DNA of 64,000 nt from Albifimbria verrucaria. Taxonomy: Eukaryota > Ascomycota > Sordariomycetes > Hypocreales > Stachybotryaceae. Below the pieces are notes generated by a model that saw only the letters and a program-made list of their open reading frames with translations, was not told the DNA's origin and searched no databases. Below, one piece after another: positions 14,190 to 27,054 of this stretch (within the stretch, counting starts at the first letter, position 1; each line of letters opens with the position of its first letter). The position numbers and the translations under genes were made by a program. The DNA lies in NCBI GenBank assembly GCA_020081605.1, contig JAHREC010000009.1, forward strand, positions 2,170,001-2,234,000, in the 5' to 3' direction.

Positions 14190-16443
14190 TCAACCTCCCA
14201 TCAGTCCCGACTTGAAGTCCAGCCACTTCCTCGACCAGGATCCACTGCCCATTCGGCTGCTTCTGCATGAAGCGGAATATCGCACTTCCCCAAAATCTTC
14301 GAACATCACCTCGCGTCGCCTAAGTCGAAGCCAATGTTCGTTATCATTGCCATCGGCAATGTTGGCTATCTCAATATCTTTGTTTTTCAAAGCGATGGCT
14401 CTCAACACCCGACTGTCTCGTAAGCCATTACGCATAGGATACCTGCCAAGAATGCGTATAGCGTCTTCTCGAACTTCGGGATCCCGGCATGCAAATGCTG
14501 ATATAAAAAGAGGCCACGCCCAACCGGAATCCATCGCGAAGCCACAGCTTGGCCTCGAAGCCAGGAGTATTGCGGCCAGCTCATTGATTTCCCGATATTG
14601 TGGGGTGAGACCGCGTGCTGTGATCAATCCACCAAAGCGTGGAGTGGCGGTATATATGTAGAGTATTAAATATTCTATACGCATGTTGATAGCTAAATAA
14701 TAAGGATATGGTGACTCCCGCGCATGGCGACTGACTGCTTGATAATAAGGTTCAAATGCTTCGATCCATCTTTGTAGCCAATACCTGGATTCAGCAATGA
14801 ACTTCGCGATTTTTGGGTTTTGCTTTACACTTGCGAGTTTCATCTCAACTTCTGCATCACTGGTGGCCCGAGGCAATGCCAACTGAGCTGTGGTCATGGT
14901 GAGTAAGGGTAGATATTGAACCATTGATCGCTGTACAAGGCTCCAGTAGCTATGAGCTTCATCCAGAGACTTGAATGCTGGTGGCAGCTCATCCAACGAA
15001 GTTACACTGGTCTGTCTCGGTCGGAAATAGGGCGAAGACTTGGTGAAGGGAGCAATACTAGGAGGCCGGGGTGGATTTCGGGGTGGTGTTGTGTGCTCCT
15101 GAGTGCTCTGCGGACTCCCCGTGCTGGCTGGGCTCGGCAGGCCTTTCGCCTGCGATGGTGAAGAAGCCGTAGGGGATTGCCATGGTGTTCCTGGCTGACT
15201 CGGTGGACTTGGCGCAATAGAGGCAGAAGAGAGCGCCCTGGCTGGCTCGGTAGAGGCTACGTGGGATGTCTGAGTGGGGAGCTGACCATGCGGAACGAGA
15301 GGAGCTTTCTTCTTGTAGGACCCCATAAAAGACCTCGACTGAAGCTCTAGCGGCTTGTAGCATTCAAGAATTTGTTGCACCAGTGCAGGCGGTGCGGGTG
15401 CAATGCTCACAAGATCCGGAGCTGCATCGGTGCAGGCGGCCAGTTCGTTCAACATACTAAAGCCGTGAGTGATGTGCTTGAGCGCAGCCGGAAGGTTCCC
15501 CGCTGTGCTTCGAAGCATATGAAAATAAGTGACGAGAGTAAGGCAGTCCTCAGACCAGTTTTGGTAGGTTCAGCCTTGGATTGACGGCGAAGAGCTTCAC
15601 AATAGAGGGCAATTGCGTTAAGGTAGTGCTGATTGCGGGTAGTGAGATCTGCAAACGTCCCTTGAACGCTGTAGGCCTTGCGGAGGGCCCCAACAGCCAT
15701 GGCAGCATAGCGCAAGGTCGATTCGTTAAGAGTGAGCTGGGGCATAACAGTTATCCATAGCTGGGTTTGAGGAAGATTGCCACCGAGGAAGGTAAGTGAG
15801 AGGTTGGTCCACTCGTCGAAATAGGCGCGTTGGTCGCTAGAGGCAAAGCGAATAGTATTGACAGAAGGTTCCGCGAGGACCGATGGAGCGTTTCGAGCCT
15901 GAATAAGATAAGCATTCGTCGCGGTGGTGTTCTTCCGAGACGATTGCGCGCTTGTGTTGCTGTAGCCATCGCAATGGCCACGCCATTTCAAACAATTTAG
16001 ACATTCGGGTTTTGTCTCATCACATTTTACATGCCGCTTCCTAAGATACGCACATTAGCCAAATCTTTACTTCCAGAGACTATTGAACATGGTGTTCTCC
16101 AAAGCATGTATCGCCAAGTTCCGCGGGATATCCACTTCGCCGCACATGTAGAGCAGGGAATATCTTCAGTTCCTTACTTGCCTACATGACCCTGTTAGAT
16201 ACCAATATATACATTGGAGACGGGTGTGGAATGAGGGGCCAAGGAACAAAGCGGCATATTGGGAACCTGTACACTTACAAGTGCCACAACCAGTGCGAGC
16301 GCGGCCTGAGCTTCGACGAGTGTGCCGGGGCCGTGTCTCCAGCGCGAACCTATGTGTGCTTCCTGAAGCCACAGCTAGCCCAGCAGATGCAGATGCAGGT
16401 GCTGCAGCAGTTGCAGCTCCGGCTGCGGAGGAGCTGACGACAT
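14190..16443 (-). CDS. Zn2Cys6 transcription factor (two frame breaks)
   Basis: Nuclear fungal regulator of about 673 residues. The N-terminal binuclear zinc cluster is complete with perfect spacing: Cys53, 56, 63, 70, 73, 80 (CX2CX6CX6CX2CX6C), ending in LKWRGHCDGY. An intron of 234 nt (16274-16041, donor GTGTAC, acceptor CTTAG) splits the cluster after the second Cys, a common place in this family. The middle part (RAYFDEWTNLSLTFLGG, LWITVMPQL, ALLSSLIFICFEA) resembles the fungal_trans_2 / DUF3468 type regulatory domain, and a Pro/Ser-rich linker lies around 15050-15300. Two missing bases are inferred, near 16427-16432 and at the CCCC run 15498-15501; exon lengths then total a multiple of three. 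The start ATG at 16443 is out of frame with the cluster unless the first base is restored. Target genes unknown. Confidence 0.85.
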
Positions 16444-17576
16444 GTCAATTCACTCAGCTATAACCCCAAGGTGGTCTGGCTTTGCCTGGATGCACCACTC
16501 ACCCCACAGGCGTGCTGTCTTTGACAACGGCTAGCGGGACAGAAAATTGGATCTCCATGTTGGCTGCCTGGCAGCTTTGAAAGCGGCGAGATGAGGCCTC
16601 GGAGCCCTTGTGATGTAGATTTGACCTGCCCTAGCAGCTATGTGGTGTTGGGAGGAGGAGGAGGCGGAGGGGGAGGGAACACGACTATTGCGAGCAACGC
16701 TTCAGAGGCCTCTGTGGGCCAGGAACAGAACTGCGAGGCGTTGTGGTGGGACGGGCCGCTGGTGGCTTGAGGAAAATATCATGCAGAAAAGTATCCACGG
16801 TTTCTCCGGGCAAATGGCCTCGAAAACAGAACAAAGTATGTACATACCATAGGTAGTAGGTAAGTACCTTAGTTTCATGTTGCAGATCCAAGAGTGGTAC
16901 CGACTACTACGGTGAGAGGGGTTGAGACCGAAGTGGGAAATACCACCGGTGCTATCTATTCATTTGCCTGGGGTAAAAGCAAGCCCAACCTGCCAGCAGT
17001 AACATGGAGGTACATATCTGTATGTGCCACAATCTTTTCACAAGTTAGGACGCTGATTTTCACGCTGCGTTTGACTTTCCTTTTATTGACGATCCTCCAA
17101 GCTAATTCCCGGAGCTCACTTCCCTCTTCTGGCCCCGTATCATGCTATAGCTTCTTTTCTTGCGAATAGAAAACACATCCTCCAATACATCCTTCCCTTT
17201 CCAAGTAGCCAAATCAGGTTAGATGAGCTTGACACCACTTCGTGTCCTTTTCTTCGTGCAGCTGTTTTTAAAGCTCTACAAGAGATAAGCAGATATTTAG
17301 ATTGTCCCTCCAGCATAATAATGTCGCGCGAGCCGGCGTCTCATCCGATCACATTAAATGCTGAGTGTACACAGTTTCGAAATTGAAGCTCTAGCCACAG
17401 TAACTTACATGGCAAACACTTGTCAATAACTGCACACATTTATTGAGGATCGTGGCTGGAAGGAGCTGACATCCCTCACTCTGATGTGGACATGCAGCCC
17501 TGGCATCTATGCTAGTTACTATAATCAGGTCTCGTAGGCGACCTCTCACTGCGTGCAAAGCTCTTGCTCCCATTAT
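16444..17576. other. intergenic, no gene seen
   Basis: Upstream region of the Zn2Cys6 gene, meeting the 3' side of the next minus-strand gene. It contains a G-rich purine stretch (about 16645-16680) and a TAGGTAGTAGGTAAGTACC-type motif near 16851-16870. No supported coding sequence. Confidence 0.55.
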
Positions 17577-18165
17577 TTACCGCCGTTCACTAGCAACTTC
17601 TTCCGCTTGAACATTGTGTCTTTCCTCGGCTCCAGGCCAGTTCTCCGTGTTATTAGACATACCACGATGGCCAGTCTCGTGATCTCGGTCGAGGCCACGC
17701 TCATGGAAGGAGTCTGTGGCGTTGGCACCGACACCCTCCAAACCAGCTCCAACGTGCTTCCGCTTTCCGCCGTGTTCTTCCCGGCTTGTCATACCTGCTC
17801 CGGGATGGCCGTAACCCTTGTGTACGTCGGCTGAAGTAGCCCCTGTGATTGATTCGGAGGCTGTGTGGTTGGAAGTCTCAGCTGGGTATTCGTTTGCCGT
17901 ATTGGGGCGGAAGCTCCGGTCCTGTGGGCCGTCCCGGCTGGGTGTGTCTCTGCATGGAATTCGGGTGCGGCATCGTTGCCGATCTTAGTTCCAATGGCAT
18001 GCTGCAGGTGTCAATCTACATCTTACTATCACCAAAATAGTGACTGCCAAGTGATTAAAAATTCCAGTCACTTACACCTTTCGTCGTTAGAGGCTCAGCC
18101 GGGGCGACCCTGCTTGAAAATTCACCCTGACCGGTTAGAGCATCGACGTTTCGAGTCGCTGACAT
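17577..18165 (-). CDS. small hydrophilic conserved-type fungal protein (one frame break)
   Basis: About 171 residues. Exon 1 is 18165-18076 (30 codons); the intron 18075-18002 has a strong GTAAGT donor and a GCAG acceptor; exon 2 is 18001-17577. The phases agree, giving KGHAIGTKIGNDAAPEFHAE across the junction. The protein is charged and Gly/His-rich, without signal peptide or membrane segment; the C-terminal half carries GATSADVHKGYGHPGAG and GLEGVGANATDSFHERGLDR. It resembles unnamed hydrophilic proteins seen widely in Hypocreales and relatives; a stress or desiccation role is only a guess from composition. One base is missing in the GGG run 17926-17928, after which the coding length is exact. 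Confidence 0.7.
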
Positions 18166-20630
18166 CTTTGCAGCAAGAGAGATAGAGATTGAACAAGTTG
18201 TTATGAGCTCAGGGGTTGAAGAATGGTATTACTTGGACTTGACAAGGCGCGTCAGGTTTGCAAATCAGCAGATGGCTGGCTTGCTGCTTCAGGCTTCTTA
18301 TACTCCCTATTACTATTTATTCAGCATGATGTCAACAACTTGATGACTCCATGACCATTACATCACACATCTGGTGAGTAGGCTACATCTAACGCAAAAT
18401 GAATATCGAATGTTACTCAAGTTTACATATTTGTTGCTTGTTAACGATCTTTTGCTCACCTACCTACCAAGACCTGCGGATGTCAAGATGACGCAGACGA
18501 CTGGCCTTCCTGTGGCGATGGGATTGAAGGTGAGTAAACCCTAAAACATGACCTAATCATGTGCTGGACACACCATCTTATCATGTGCATCGAGTCTTGA
18601 GTACAAAATGCAAACTAGGGTAGCCGGCAATGGTGGCAGGCTACGGAGTGATAATGCTAGGAAGGGGCTTGCGTGTTACTCGAACCTGCTACTTTGAGCA
18701 CTGCTTTCGCAGTGTCACAGGCCCGTCATTGATACTATTATTTTTGAAGTAGAGCAGATCAATTAGGCAATCTCTATGACGTGCAGTAGCAATTCTAGGC
18801 TAGCACAATCTCGAAGTATCATGAGCACGTCGAGGAGAGGGATGGGGCCAAAGTATTCATTGGAAGATTCGCATTTTCTAGTGGTAGTGCAGCCATTCAA
18901 ATCGCAGTAATTAGCCACATACACTAAGAAGAAGTCATAATTCGATATTTCTACGATGTGACTACGAGCAGCTCGCTGCCATGCGCTATGGAGTAAATTC
19001 CGAAAGAACAGATTGTGCCTGGCAGAGCCCTGGTGGCATGCTGGTTAACACCATATCGTGTCACGCCAACCTGCGAAGGGAATAATTACAAGATCTTTGA
19101 TGAAGCACATGAACTGTAGCAAATAAAGCGAATAGGGTTTGGGCATGACATGTGCAAGGAGCAGTCCGGTACTTGTAACGGCACGCTGCCTACATCTTCC
19201 CGTCAACTGTACTTGGAAGGCATTCAACGTTCTCCAGCCAAGTGACAGCAACGCAAGTACGGAAGGATACGAAATGGGTATAGAGTATGTGAGGTCGATT
19301 TAACTATATACATACAAAAGCGCTGGAATCATTCATTGCGCCCCGGCTGTCAAATATGAGTGAGGCTCAGCCTCACTCTCCCCAAAATATAGATGGACTG
19401 CTGCAAGTCTACCGTTTGCAAAACCTGCCTACATGCACTACTACTGTAAAAGGTTGGATTTGGAACACGAGTCGTGCAGCGCTAGACTGAGACAGGAATA
19501 CGAGACGCCGCTCAGCCGTCAGGGGAGGCTAAATGGTGGGCGAAGAAATACCTTAACAGGAGCGAGCGCAGCGTACACGGACTATTATATTCGGCTGATC
19601 CGTTCCCGAAGCGCTGCTATCCAAAAAAGAAAAAAAAGAGAGAAAAAACAAGAAGAAAAAGAAAACGGCAACACACCCTTTATGGGCTGATCTGATAGCT
19701 TTTCATAACTTACCTATAGTAATGCCCGAGTACAGGGACTGAAGCACCTGGCAACAAACAGCATGCTGGGAGGTATACATACGTCACCCTGTTCTTACTT
19801 GAGGGGCTGAGGGGCTTCTCAGCATCAATACGAGACGAGCACTCGTGGGGCACTAGCCTGGTGCTGGCACTTGATTCTCATCTCCCCATCCGGTAAGGCG
19901 AGGAAGGCAGGTACCTGATTTGCACCCACCACCAACGCGCCAGCCAACGTACCTCGACGTATCCTAGGTGACCCGCTTGTTGCTGCGGTCAAATTGCTAT
20001 GTAGAAACCGGCTTCCCATCATTTCCACCCTTCCTACTCCGAAACAAACCACCTCGTCGATTACGTTGTCTTTCCATGACCAACGACAATCTCGAACACC
20101 CGCCCTCGCATTGTTCAAGCGACTTGGCATTTGATCATCGCTTATAGATCTCTGATTGTCCCGGGCTGATACGTTCGTGTTGACATCAGCCAGCCTTTTG
20201 TCCGGGTGCTCTGCTGCGCATTTGTTCGCATCGTTCGTATCGTTCGCGACGCTTCCCAGCATTCTCCTTGTCTTTCGCTCGCTCCACACACCCGTCACAG
20301 CCACCGTGGGCTTCCCTCGTCTAGCCTACTCTCCTTCTCCCTCGCAGCCTATTCTACGCTCGACGAATTTCTTACAAGCGTGATAGAAGCCTTAGATGGA
20401 CAGTTGGGGATAGAGGTACTTGGATTTCGCAGTACCTTCTGCATCGAGCGTGCTTCTACATTATTGCGGAGCGACTCTTTATTGCAGCGTTTTTCCATTA
20501 GCAGCGCCTTCATCTTTCACTGCTCCAGCCGTCTCTCGTCGCCCTCCCACGGCTCTACCTCACTCTCACGGCCGCCACAAACACTATCGCACGCATCTGT
20601 GCTACTTCTAGCAAGGCATCTACTATCAAA
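18166..20630. other. intergenic, divergent promoter region
   Basis: Separates the minus-strand gene ending at 18165 from the glucanase starting at 20631. From about 20240 to 20620 the plus strand is rich in C and T, as in many fungal 5' leaders. A-rich runs occur at 19622-19670. No supported gene; the open frames over 19825-20739 do not resemble protein. Confidence 0.55.
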
Positions 20631-22843
20631 ATGCAGAATTACTCACAAGCCGACCCTTACGAAAGGGAGCCCTGGACTCGACATCCCGCCCACTCTACGA
20701 TTCCCCATCTCGAGGCCCGGCTCATTCGCATCACCATGATTACGAAGACTCGCAACCGCCATACTATGACGCATCCCCATCTCGATACCAAAACCAACCA
20801 TACGGACGTGATCAGGACCATCAGTACGTTGGCTCTGAGGTGACTTACTCCAACCGTGGCTACAGTTATGACGATGATCGCAACCCTACAGATGGCCCGG
20901 TACCACCGCCTCATGCCGAGAACACATACTATCACGGAGCTCGAGGTAGAGCAATGGCAACAGGCGGTAATGAAACGGTGTATGAACAGCAACCTGCTTT
21001 AAGCACCATTACCCCAGGTGCTGACAACTTTAGTGATGACGCGTCTGGTGGCATGGCTGGCATTGCCTACAACGTAGCAGACCAAAACGCCAGAGAGAGC
21101 GGCATGCAGGCTCTGCATAGCGCCGGCCAGGTCCCTCCGCCGCCGTCTCGCGTACAAAACTCCCAGGCTCAACGACAGCCTTACTCCCAAGCTGCCGGCG
21201 GCTACGGTTACGATTATGGTTACGATTCAAACTCGAGTCTTGCGGCACCCGGTCCAGCCGCCGTGCGTGGGGACTCTCGCTCGCCTTCGAGGAGTCCTCA
21301 CAGCTACGCAAGTGGAGATCCTTACGTTGATGATCCATACCAGGGCTATTCGAGTACGGCTCGAGGCGGTGATCCCAACTTGGGTGTGGTGAATCCGCTC
21401 GAAATCGAGGACGACGGTGACGATGGCCTGGATTATCCCAGGCAAAGCCAACGCAACTCTATGCTATCGAACTCGGATCGCGGCGCTCGCCCAGGAGTCG
21501 GAGCGGCAACAGCCGTTGGAGGTGCTGCTGCCGCCGGTGGTGTGCTTGGTCGAAGCGGTAAGTTGATATCACCTTAACTCTTGCTCTTTATATTGGTCAC
21601 TAATAATGATTTAAGGACTCCGCAATGGCGAAGGGTACTATGATCCCCAAATGGCATGGAAAAGACTTCGGCATGGGCCACTTCTACAGAGAAAGAAAAA
21701 ACAAGCAAGAAGAAGAAGTGGGCTGTCATTGTTATCGTCTTCCTTGTTATCGCCGGAGCCATTATTGGTGGTGTTGTTGGAGGCCTGATGGCTGGCAACA
21801 AGGCTGGTGGCAAGGAAGGAGGTGGCGGCTCCAATGGCCAGGGTCAATCCGCTAAGGAAGACAACGCACAAAATGGAGATGTGGGCAAGTCAAGTGATGA
21901 CATCAAAGCACTGCTCAACAACCCAGATCTGCACAAAGTCTTCCCTGGCATGGACTATACACCTATCAACACGCAATATCCCGACTGTATTCATAACCCT
22001 CCATCACAGAATAACGTCACCCGCGATGTTGCAGTTCTCAGTCAACTCACTAATAGAATCCGTCTGTACGGCACCGATTGCAACCAAACGCAGATGGTTG
22101 TTCATGCTGTTGAGAAACTTGGTCTGACCTCGAGTATGAAGATTTGGATGGGCGTTTGGCAAGACAAGAATACAACGACAAACGAAAGACAGCTCGATCA
22201 AATGTGGGACATTCTTGATGAATATGGAGCGGATCCATTTGCCGGCATCATCGTTGCCAACGAGATTCTTTTCCGCAAAGAAATGGACATCACATCCCTC
22301 GGTCAGTTACTGGATGAAGTTCGCAGCAAACTTGATGAAAAGAAAATAGACTTGCATGTCGCGACGTCGGATCTTGGTGATGATTGGGATCAGGGCTTGG
22401 CGAACAGCAGTGACTACATCATGGCCAACATTCATCCGTTCTTTGCTGGAGTTGATGCATCAGAGGCTGCTACATGGACGATGAATTTCTGGACAGAGAG
22501 AAACGGCCCTATTTGGAAATCAGACAAGTCTATGAATGTCATTTCGGAAACAGGATGGCCATCTGAAGGTGGTAAGCACTGCGGCTCAGCCACTACCTGC
22601 GACGTTGGTGCGGTGGCTAGCATTGATGGCATGAATCAATTCATGGATGACTGGGTATGCCAGGCTCTGAATAACGGCACACAATACTTTTGGTTTGAAG
22701 CATTTGACGAGCCTTGGAAGATTCGATTTAATGAAGATGGCAAAGAATGGGAGGACAAGTGGGGCCTGCTGGACGTGAACCGGAAGTTGAAGAAAGGTCT
22801 TAAGATTCCTGATTGTGGAGGTAAGACGGTCGATGACGCCTAG
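20631..22843 (+). CDS. GH17 glucan endo-1,3-beta-glucosidase, btgC type, type II membrane anchored (two frame breaks)
   Basis: Cell-wall beta-1,3-glucanase of about 718 residues, probably at the plasma membrane with its catalytic domain outside. Layout: a long Ser/Pro/Tyr/Asp-rich cytosolic region (1 to about 340), basic KKKKW, a single membrane segment (about 346-370, AVIVIVFLVIAGAIIGGVV), a Gly-rich linker, then the GH17 domain. Catalytic residues are visible as the acid/base Glu in VANEIL (about 526) and the nucleophile Glu in SETGWPS (about 621). The intron is 21558-21615 (GTAAGT donor, TTAAG acceptor). One missing base near 20664-20673 (AGGGAGCCC) and one in the CCCC run 21645-21648 are needed; without them the N-terminus and the membrane segment fall in different frames. 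Related to Aspergillus BtgC / EglC-type enzymes; function is assigned by family. Confidence 0.9.
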
Positions 22844-23555
22844 TGCAGGCCTTTATGATCATGGAACCCAGTGGCAGGATCTGGAGTGCATGTTCCGCTT
22901 GCCCGATTGATATGCATTAGATTTGGTTGCTTTGAGGGTCTGCCCTCAAGATTCTGGTAATGTTGTGGCGCGATCATGAAGGAGGCCTCAGTTGTTCCTT
23001 TCCACAGCACCAACGTGGCATGAATTTAGGCGATGCTCATGGAGTGGTTTTGAAGAGGATTCATCGCGGCGTATGCGGAAATGGTACATCTTGCTGGACG
23101 ATTATTGAATTTACTATTGCATGCTGTTTTCACGCATATTTTACACAGGAGTTTATGGCGTGGAGGAAATTGCGATGTAGGGTTTATATATCCAGCACAG
23201 TATCTTTGTTTCACGGAAACGTTGGTCGCGCTCTGCTGGCGAGGCAAGGATTGAGCTGGAAGCTGTTTGAGAAGACGCTGCTAAGGCACGCATCAATTAC
23301 ATAGAATACACATACAAGCCTGGAACGGGCCACGCGGGCGTGGTCTATTGTGTTGCCTGTTCCGGCCATTGATTTAAACACTTGCTGAGTCCCTTAATCC
23401 GAGGCCATCGGTGCTCTCCTTGCGAAGTCCTTTGTACGCAGATGCAAGCCGTCCTTTGTCCGCGTTCCGCACATGGGTTGAACTGGAGATACCGTGACTC
23501 ATGAGCATCATACGACCTTATCCACTTGATTGGATTGAGATTCATTTATAGCGTG
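22844..23555. other. convergent intergenic region
   Basis: Shared 3' side of the GH17 gene and the minus-strand SRR1-like gene. No gene or structured repeat recognised. Confidence 0.6.
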
Positions 23556-24528
23556 TTAACGCGTGCTCTGCTCGACGAGAGGTGTGCCCCCAGGTCCGCT
23601 AGGCGTGGAGGGTTGCCAGTATATGGTGGTATCCGAGAAAGCATTACCGAAGCAATCCGCCGGGAAAGAGCTTTTTTCAAAGACGCGTTCCATTTCTTCA
23701 AGATTGTGAAGGTCGTCGAGCTGTGAGGTGTAGAGCCTAGGAAAGCTCGTTAGAAGAGAATGACTAAATGGTAACCTCCACTCACCGGTCCCAAACCGGC
23801 CAACCGGTTCCTACAAAGACAGCGGGAAGGGAGTTCTTCAGTGCTTGGGCGTAGAGAGGTCGATAAAGGTGTATGCCGAACAAGAATGTGTTTGACTGCA
23901 CCATGTCACCGCCCGCGGGAGAGTCTACCACATCATGTCCAAGACTCTGGATGAATTGCTTGTCAGATTCTGTGAAGAGGGGTTCTTGAAAGAAGCATGG
24001 AATTGATGATTTGGAACGCTTTTCTGGCAGGGGTTTGGTGGGATGGTTAGCATTTCATCTTTACTTTCTCCCTTCTTCCTTATCTGGCAAGTCGCCGCGC
24101 AACAAGGAGGAGAAGGGAGGAAACAGTGAGGAAGGGAACAACAACACACCTAGTTGGTCAACGATGGTTTTAAAGGCTATAAACTGAACAAATGCCGTTT
24201 TCTTTGCCTCCCAAGCGCCATCGGGAGGGTCAAAAGAACCAATACCAAGGCAAACAGCGCGAGTGATGTTGGAGGAAGCAATTGAGTCAACGATCTGGCA
24301 GAGTTTGGTGTGGGCAGTTGACTCGAGCCATTGAGCCCTGATCCTCTGATACTCGGCATCTATCTCTGACACAGGGCGCACATGAATGGTACGGGCCGGG
24401 GCAGGCTTGATAGCGGGGGCATGCGGCCGACGGGTGCCACGACGAGATCTCGGCTCAACACGAACCCAACTTGAGTCATCAGATTCATCTATAGGGATTT
24501 CACCACCCTTGCCGGCAGCGGGTGGCAT
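23556..24528 (-). CDS. SRR1-like domain protein
   Basis: About 265 residues, fully in frame. Exons 24528-24150, 24023-23786 and 23736-23556; introns of 126 nt (GTGTGT...GCCAG) and 49 nt (GTGAGT...CTAG). The core SRR1-type motif AVCLGIGSFDPPDGAWEAKK is followed by an exon encoding DKQFIQSLGHDVVDSPAGGD and VFVGTGWPVWDR, typical of the family. Known: SRR1 proteins are linked to circadian and red-light responses in plants and to haem/regulatory roles in other eukaryotes; their biochemical activity is unclear and no fungal role is assumed. The start at 24528 (MPPAAGKGG) is chosen because the SSWVRV segment that opens many fungal members follows soon after; the in-frame ATG at 24720 would add 64 unlike-looking residues. 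Confidence 0.85.
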
Positions 24529-26176
24529 AGTGTTAGCACGGGATTCGAGCCGAGGAAGCCAAGTGGGAGTGACGATGAAGAAGGCGTTTTGCAGCAACCA
24601 GAGCGAGGACCTTGGCCAAATGGAGTTAGGTCCCTGCCTGCCAGAACCAAAGAGCAGCACCATCCTATCCTCTTTTTCTTCTTCGTCTTCGTCTTCATCT
24701 TGCTCATTATAATAACCCATCGAGTGTCAATACTGCCTGCATTCAAATTTTCACACCACTCCTCTCAGCTTACGTAGACTTTTTATTCAGCTATGCCACC
24801 CACATCCACACACACACCTTTTACTCAAGATTCCGGGCGCGCCTCAATGACAAGCATCAACGTCCATCTATCTCACCATGATTGATATTCGACTGCGAAG
24901 AAAACCGGTATTGCCGTCAGCTTACCGGCAATTGACAACAATCCAGTATGACCTGAAAAAGACACTAAGCCATTTCCTGACCGATCCCAGATGGGACAGG
25001 TGTGATGTCCTCCAACGCGGACCAGCGGTTCGTTTCCTTGAGGCAAGAAAACAAATACAAATGCACATTTGCCCACCTCGACTGAAAATATGTAATCAAT
25101 TTGCGCCGCCCCAAAGGCGGCAGAAAAGGAGGGGGCTTCAATGATCTATTTTCTCCATCCACCATCTCCAATACACCTTTCTACCGTAACATCGGCGTAT
25201 TACGCCTCTCTGCCACTGGAGAAGTGGGAGGGGGCCACAGGACTCTACTACTACGCGACTGATCACAGTCAAAGCTCCCTTCCTTCCTTTACCTATGGAT
25301 CTTTCTTGACTGGTTGGTATGCTTGCGTTGTGCAATTCTTGCATGAGCATGCCAGGCAATGGATGCTATCGCCGCACACTCTCTGCCCTTGGCGGCAAGT
25401 TTAACCACAAAAGTTTGTCGAGTTGAGCATGTCCGCCCGTTTGGGGCTCAAGACGATCGGTTTGGAGCAAGTCGGCCACCCATTCGCCGCACTCGAACGA
25501 ACGAGGCTAGGATCAATAGGACCACCACCAACACAGCGTGGCATCCGTGTGATCCCTGCTCCAGCTTTTGCCGTCCGCTTACTGGTCCCGTGGCCCCCAT
25601 TGGCCAGGACCCCGGCATCTCCAGGGCGCTTAATCGTCCGCATCTCTTGCCCAACCACCACTCAGAGCCACGCATATCCACCTTGATCACAGTGTGCCGA
25701 CTTGGTCCCCGGCGAGCCGCTCACTCATGCCCTGTCTCATTGGCCGAGTGCATGCATGTCTGGCTGGCTTCCCTTCGAATCACAATGAGGGTCCAAAAAC
25801 CTGGTGCCCATGCTCCCGAAGCTGGGGTTTGTGCGGTCCATGCTGCATATGCATCGTGCTGAGCGGCTGCTGTGATGGGCCGCCCGCCCTCATAAGACGT
25901 CCCCGGCCACCTTACTTGGCCCTGCTTGTCTGGCCCGAAGCCTTGAGTCTCCTTTCCTTTTCATGTATCCCAAGAAGTGTGAATAAGCCTTCTTCTTCAC
26001 CTTCGCAGAGAGCTTCACCCGACGCTGGCATCCTTCCTTCCAGCCCGACTCTGATCAATCCCTAGCAGACAAGGCTCGTCGAGCGTTTGCCTCGGCCTAC
26101 CAACCGCCTGTTATCCACGCGGACGAAGCGCCAACCCAAGCTCGACCCCGTACACTTGACAGCCCTGATCATCATC
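24529..26176. other. intergenic, divergent promoter region
   Basis: Lies between the SRR1-like gene (minus) and the BIM1-like gene (plus). Open frames over 25359-25862 and their antisense partners do not resemble protein families. No repeat of note. Confidence 0.55.
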
Positions 26177-27054
26177 ATGCAATTCTCCGCGCTCCTGACT
26201 CTGGCCTTTGCCGCCTTGACATCGGCGCACATCGTTATTACTTACCCTGGATGGCGTGGCAACAACCTCATCGAGAATGCGACGTTCCCCTACGGCATGC
26301 AATGGATGTATCCTTGTGAGTCGCTCGAAACCTTCTAGACACCTAGCCAATTTATTGTCGTGCTTGTGTCGCCGTCCACTCGCCGGGGCCCGTTGACTAA
26401 TGTCTGTGTCACCCTTGTCTAGGTGGTGGTATCAACATCTCGCGTAACCGCACATACTGGCCTACCAAGGGTGGTGCCGTGGCTTTCCAGCCGGGCTGGT
26501 TCAGAGGGCACGAAACTGCATTCATCTATGTCAACATGGGATTCGGAACTGATGGTCCATTCGGTGGCCCCCAGAACATGACACACCCGATGGTCAGCCC
26601 TTTCCAGATCCTCGGACCTACCAACAGCCCCTACCCAGGCACCGTCTGCCTGCCCCAGGTTCCTTTACCCAAGAATACCACTGTTAAGGCCGGAGACAAG
26701 GCCACTATTCAAATTGTTGAGCTAGCCATCCATGGGGCTGCCCTGTATTCAGTAAGCCAGGCCCATTCTGCTATGATGTTATCGCTTGAATCGTGCTAAT
26801 ACCTTCTTCCTTAGTGTGTTGACATTGAATTTGCCGAGCCTGGTGACTCTAAGATTGCCGAGGTCAATGAAACGAATTGCTTTAACACGACCGAACTTGG
26901 ATTCGCCGAAATGTACACCATTACCACATCAGCTCCAGGCATTGATCCTCAGCGTAATAGCCAGAACCCACCCTCCGGCGCTCAGTCGCTTGCTCAATTC
27001 CGACTCGCTGGATGGCTACCTTTACTGATGGCTGGTGTATGGCTGTTACTATAA
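26177..27054 (+). CDS. BIM1/X325-type LPMO-like copper-binding protein, probably GPI-anchored
   Basis: About 235 residues, fully in frame. Exons 26177-26315, 26423-26751 and 26815-27054; introns of 107 and 63 nt. The signal peptide (1-17, FSALLTLAFAALTSA) is cut before His18, giving mature N-terminus HIVITYPGWRGN. This free N-terminal His, with a second His and an Asp, forms the copper site in the X325 family. Other family segments seen: YGMQWMYPCGGINISRNRTYWP, VAFQPGWFRGHETAFIYVNMG, GTVCLPQVPLP. The protein is rich in N-glycosylation sites (NIS, NRT, NMT, NTT). It ends in a hydrophobic stretch (GWLPLLMAGVWLLL) after a Ser/Gln/Asn-rich spacer, as expected for a GPI signal. Known: X325 proteins are related to LPMOs but act in copper handling or cell-wall work rather than oxidative cleavage. 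Confidence 0.9.

Noticed and set aside
20206..20739. 177-residue frame over the start of the GH17 gene
   Set aside because: Pro/Ser/Arg-rich chance translation of a C/T-rich leader; the true frame continues into the Asp/Tyr/Ser-rich N-terminus.
24528..24720. 64-residue N-terminal extension of the SRR1-like protein
   Set aside because: The acidic start followed by unlike sequence does not resemble family members; the ATG at 24528 fits better.
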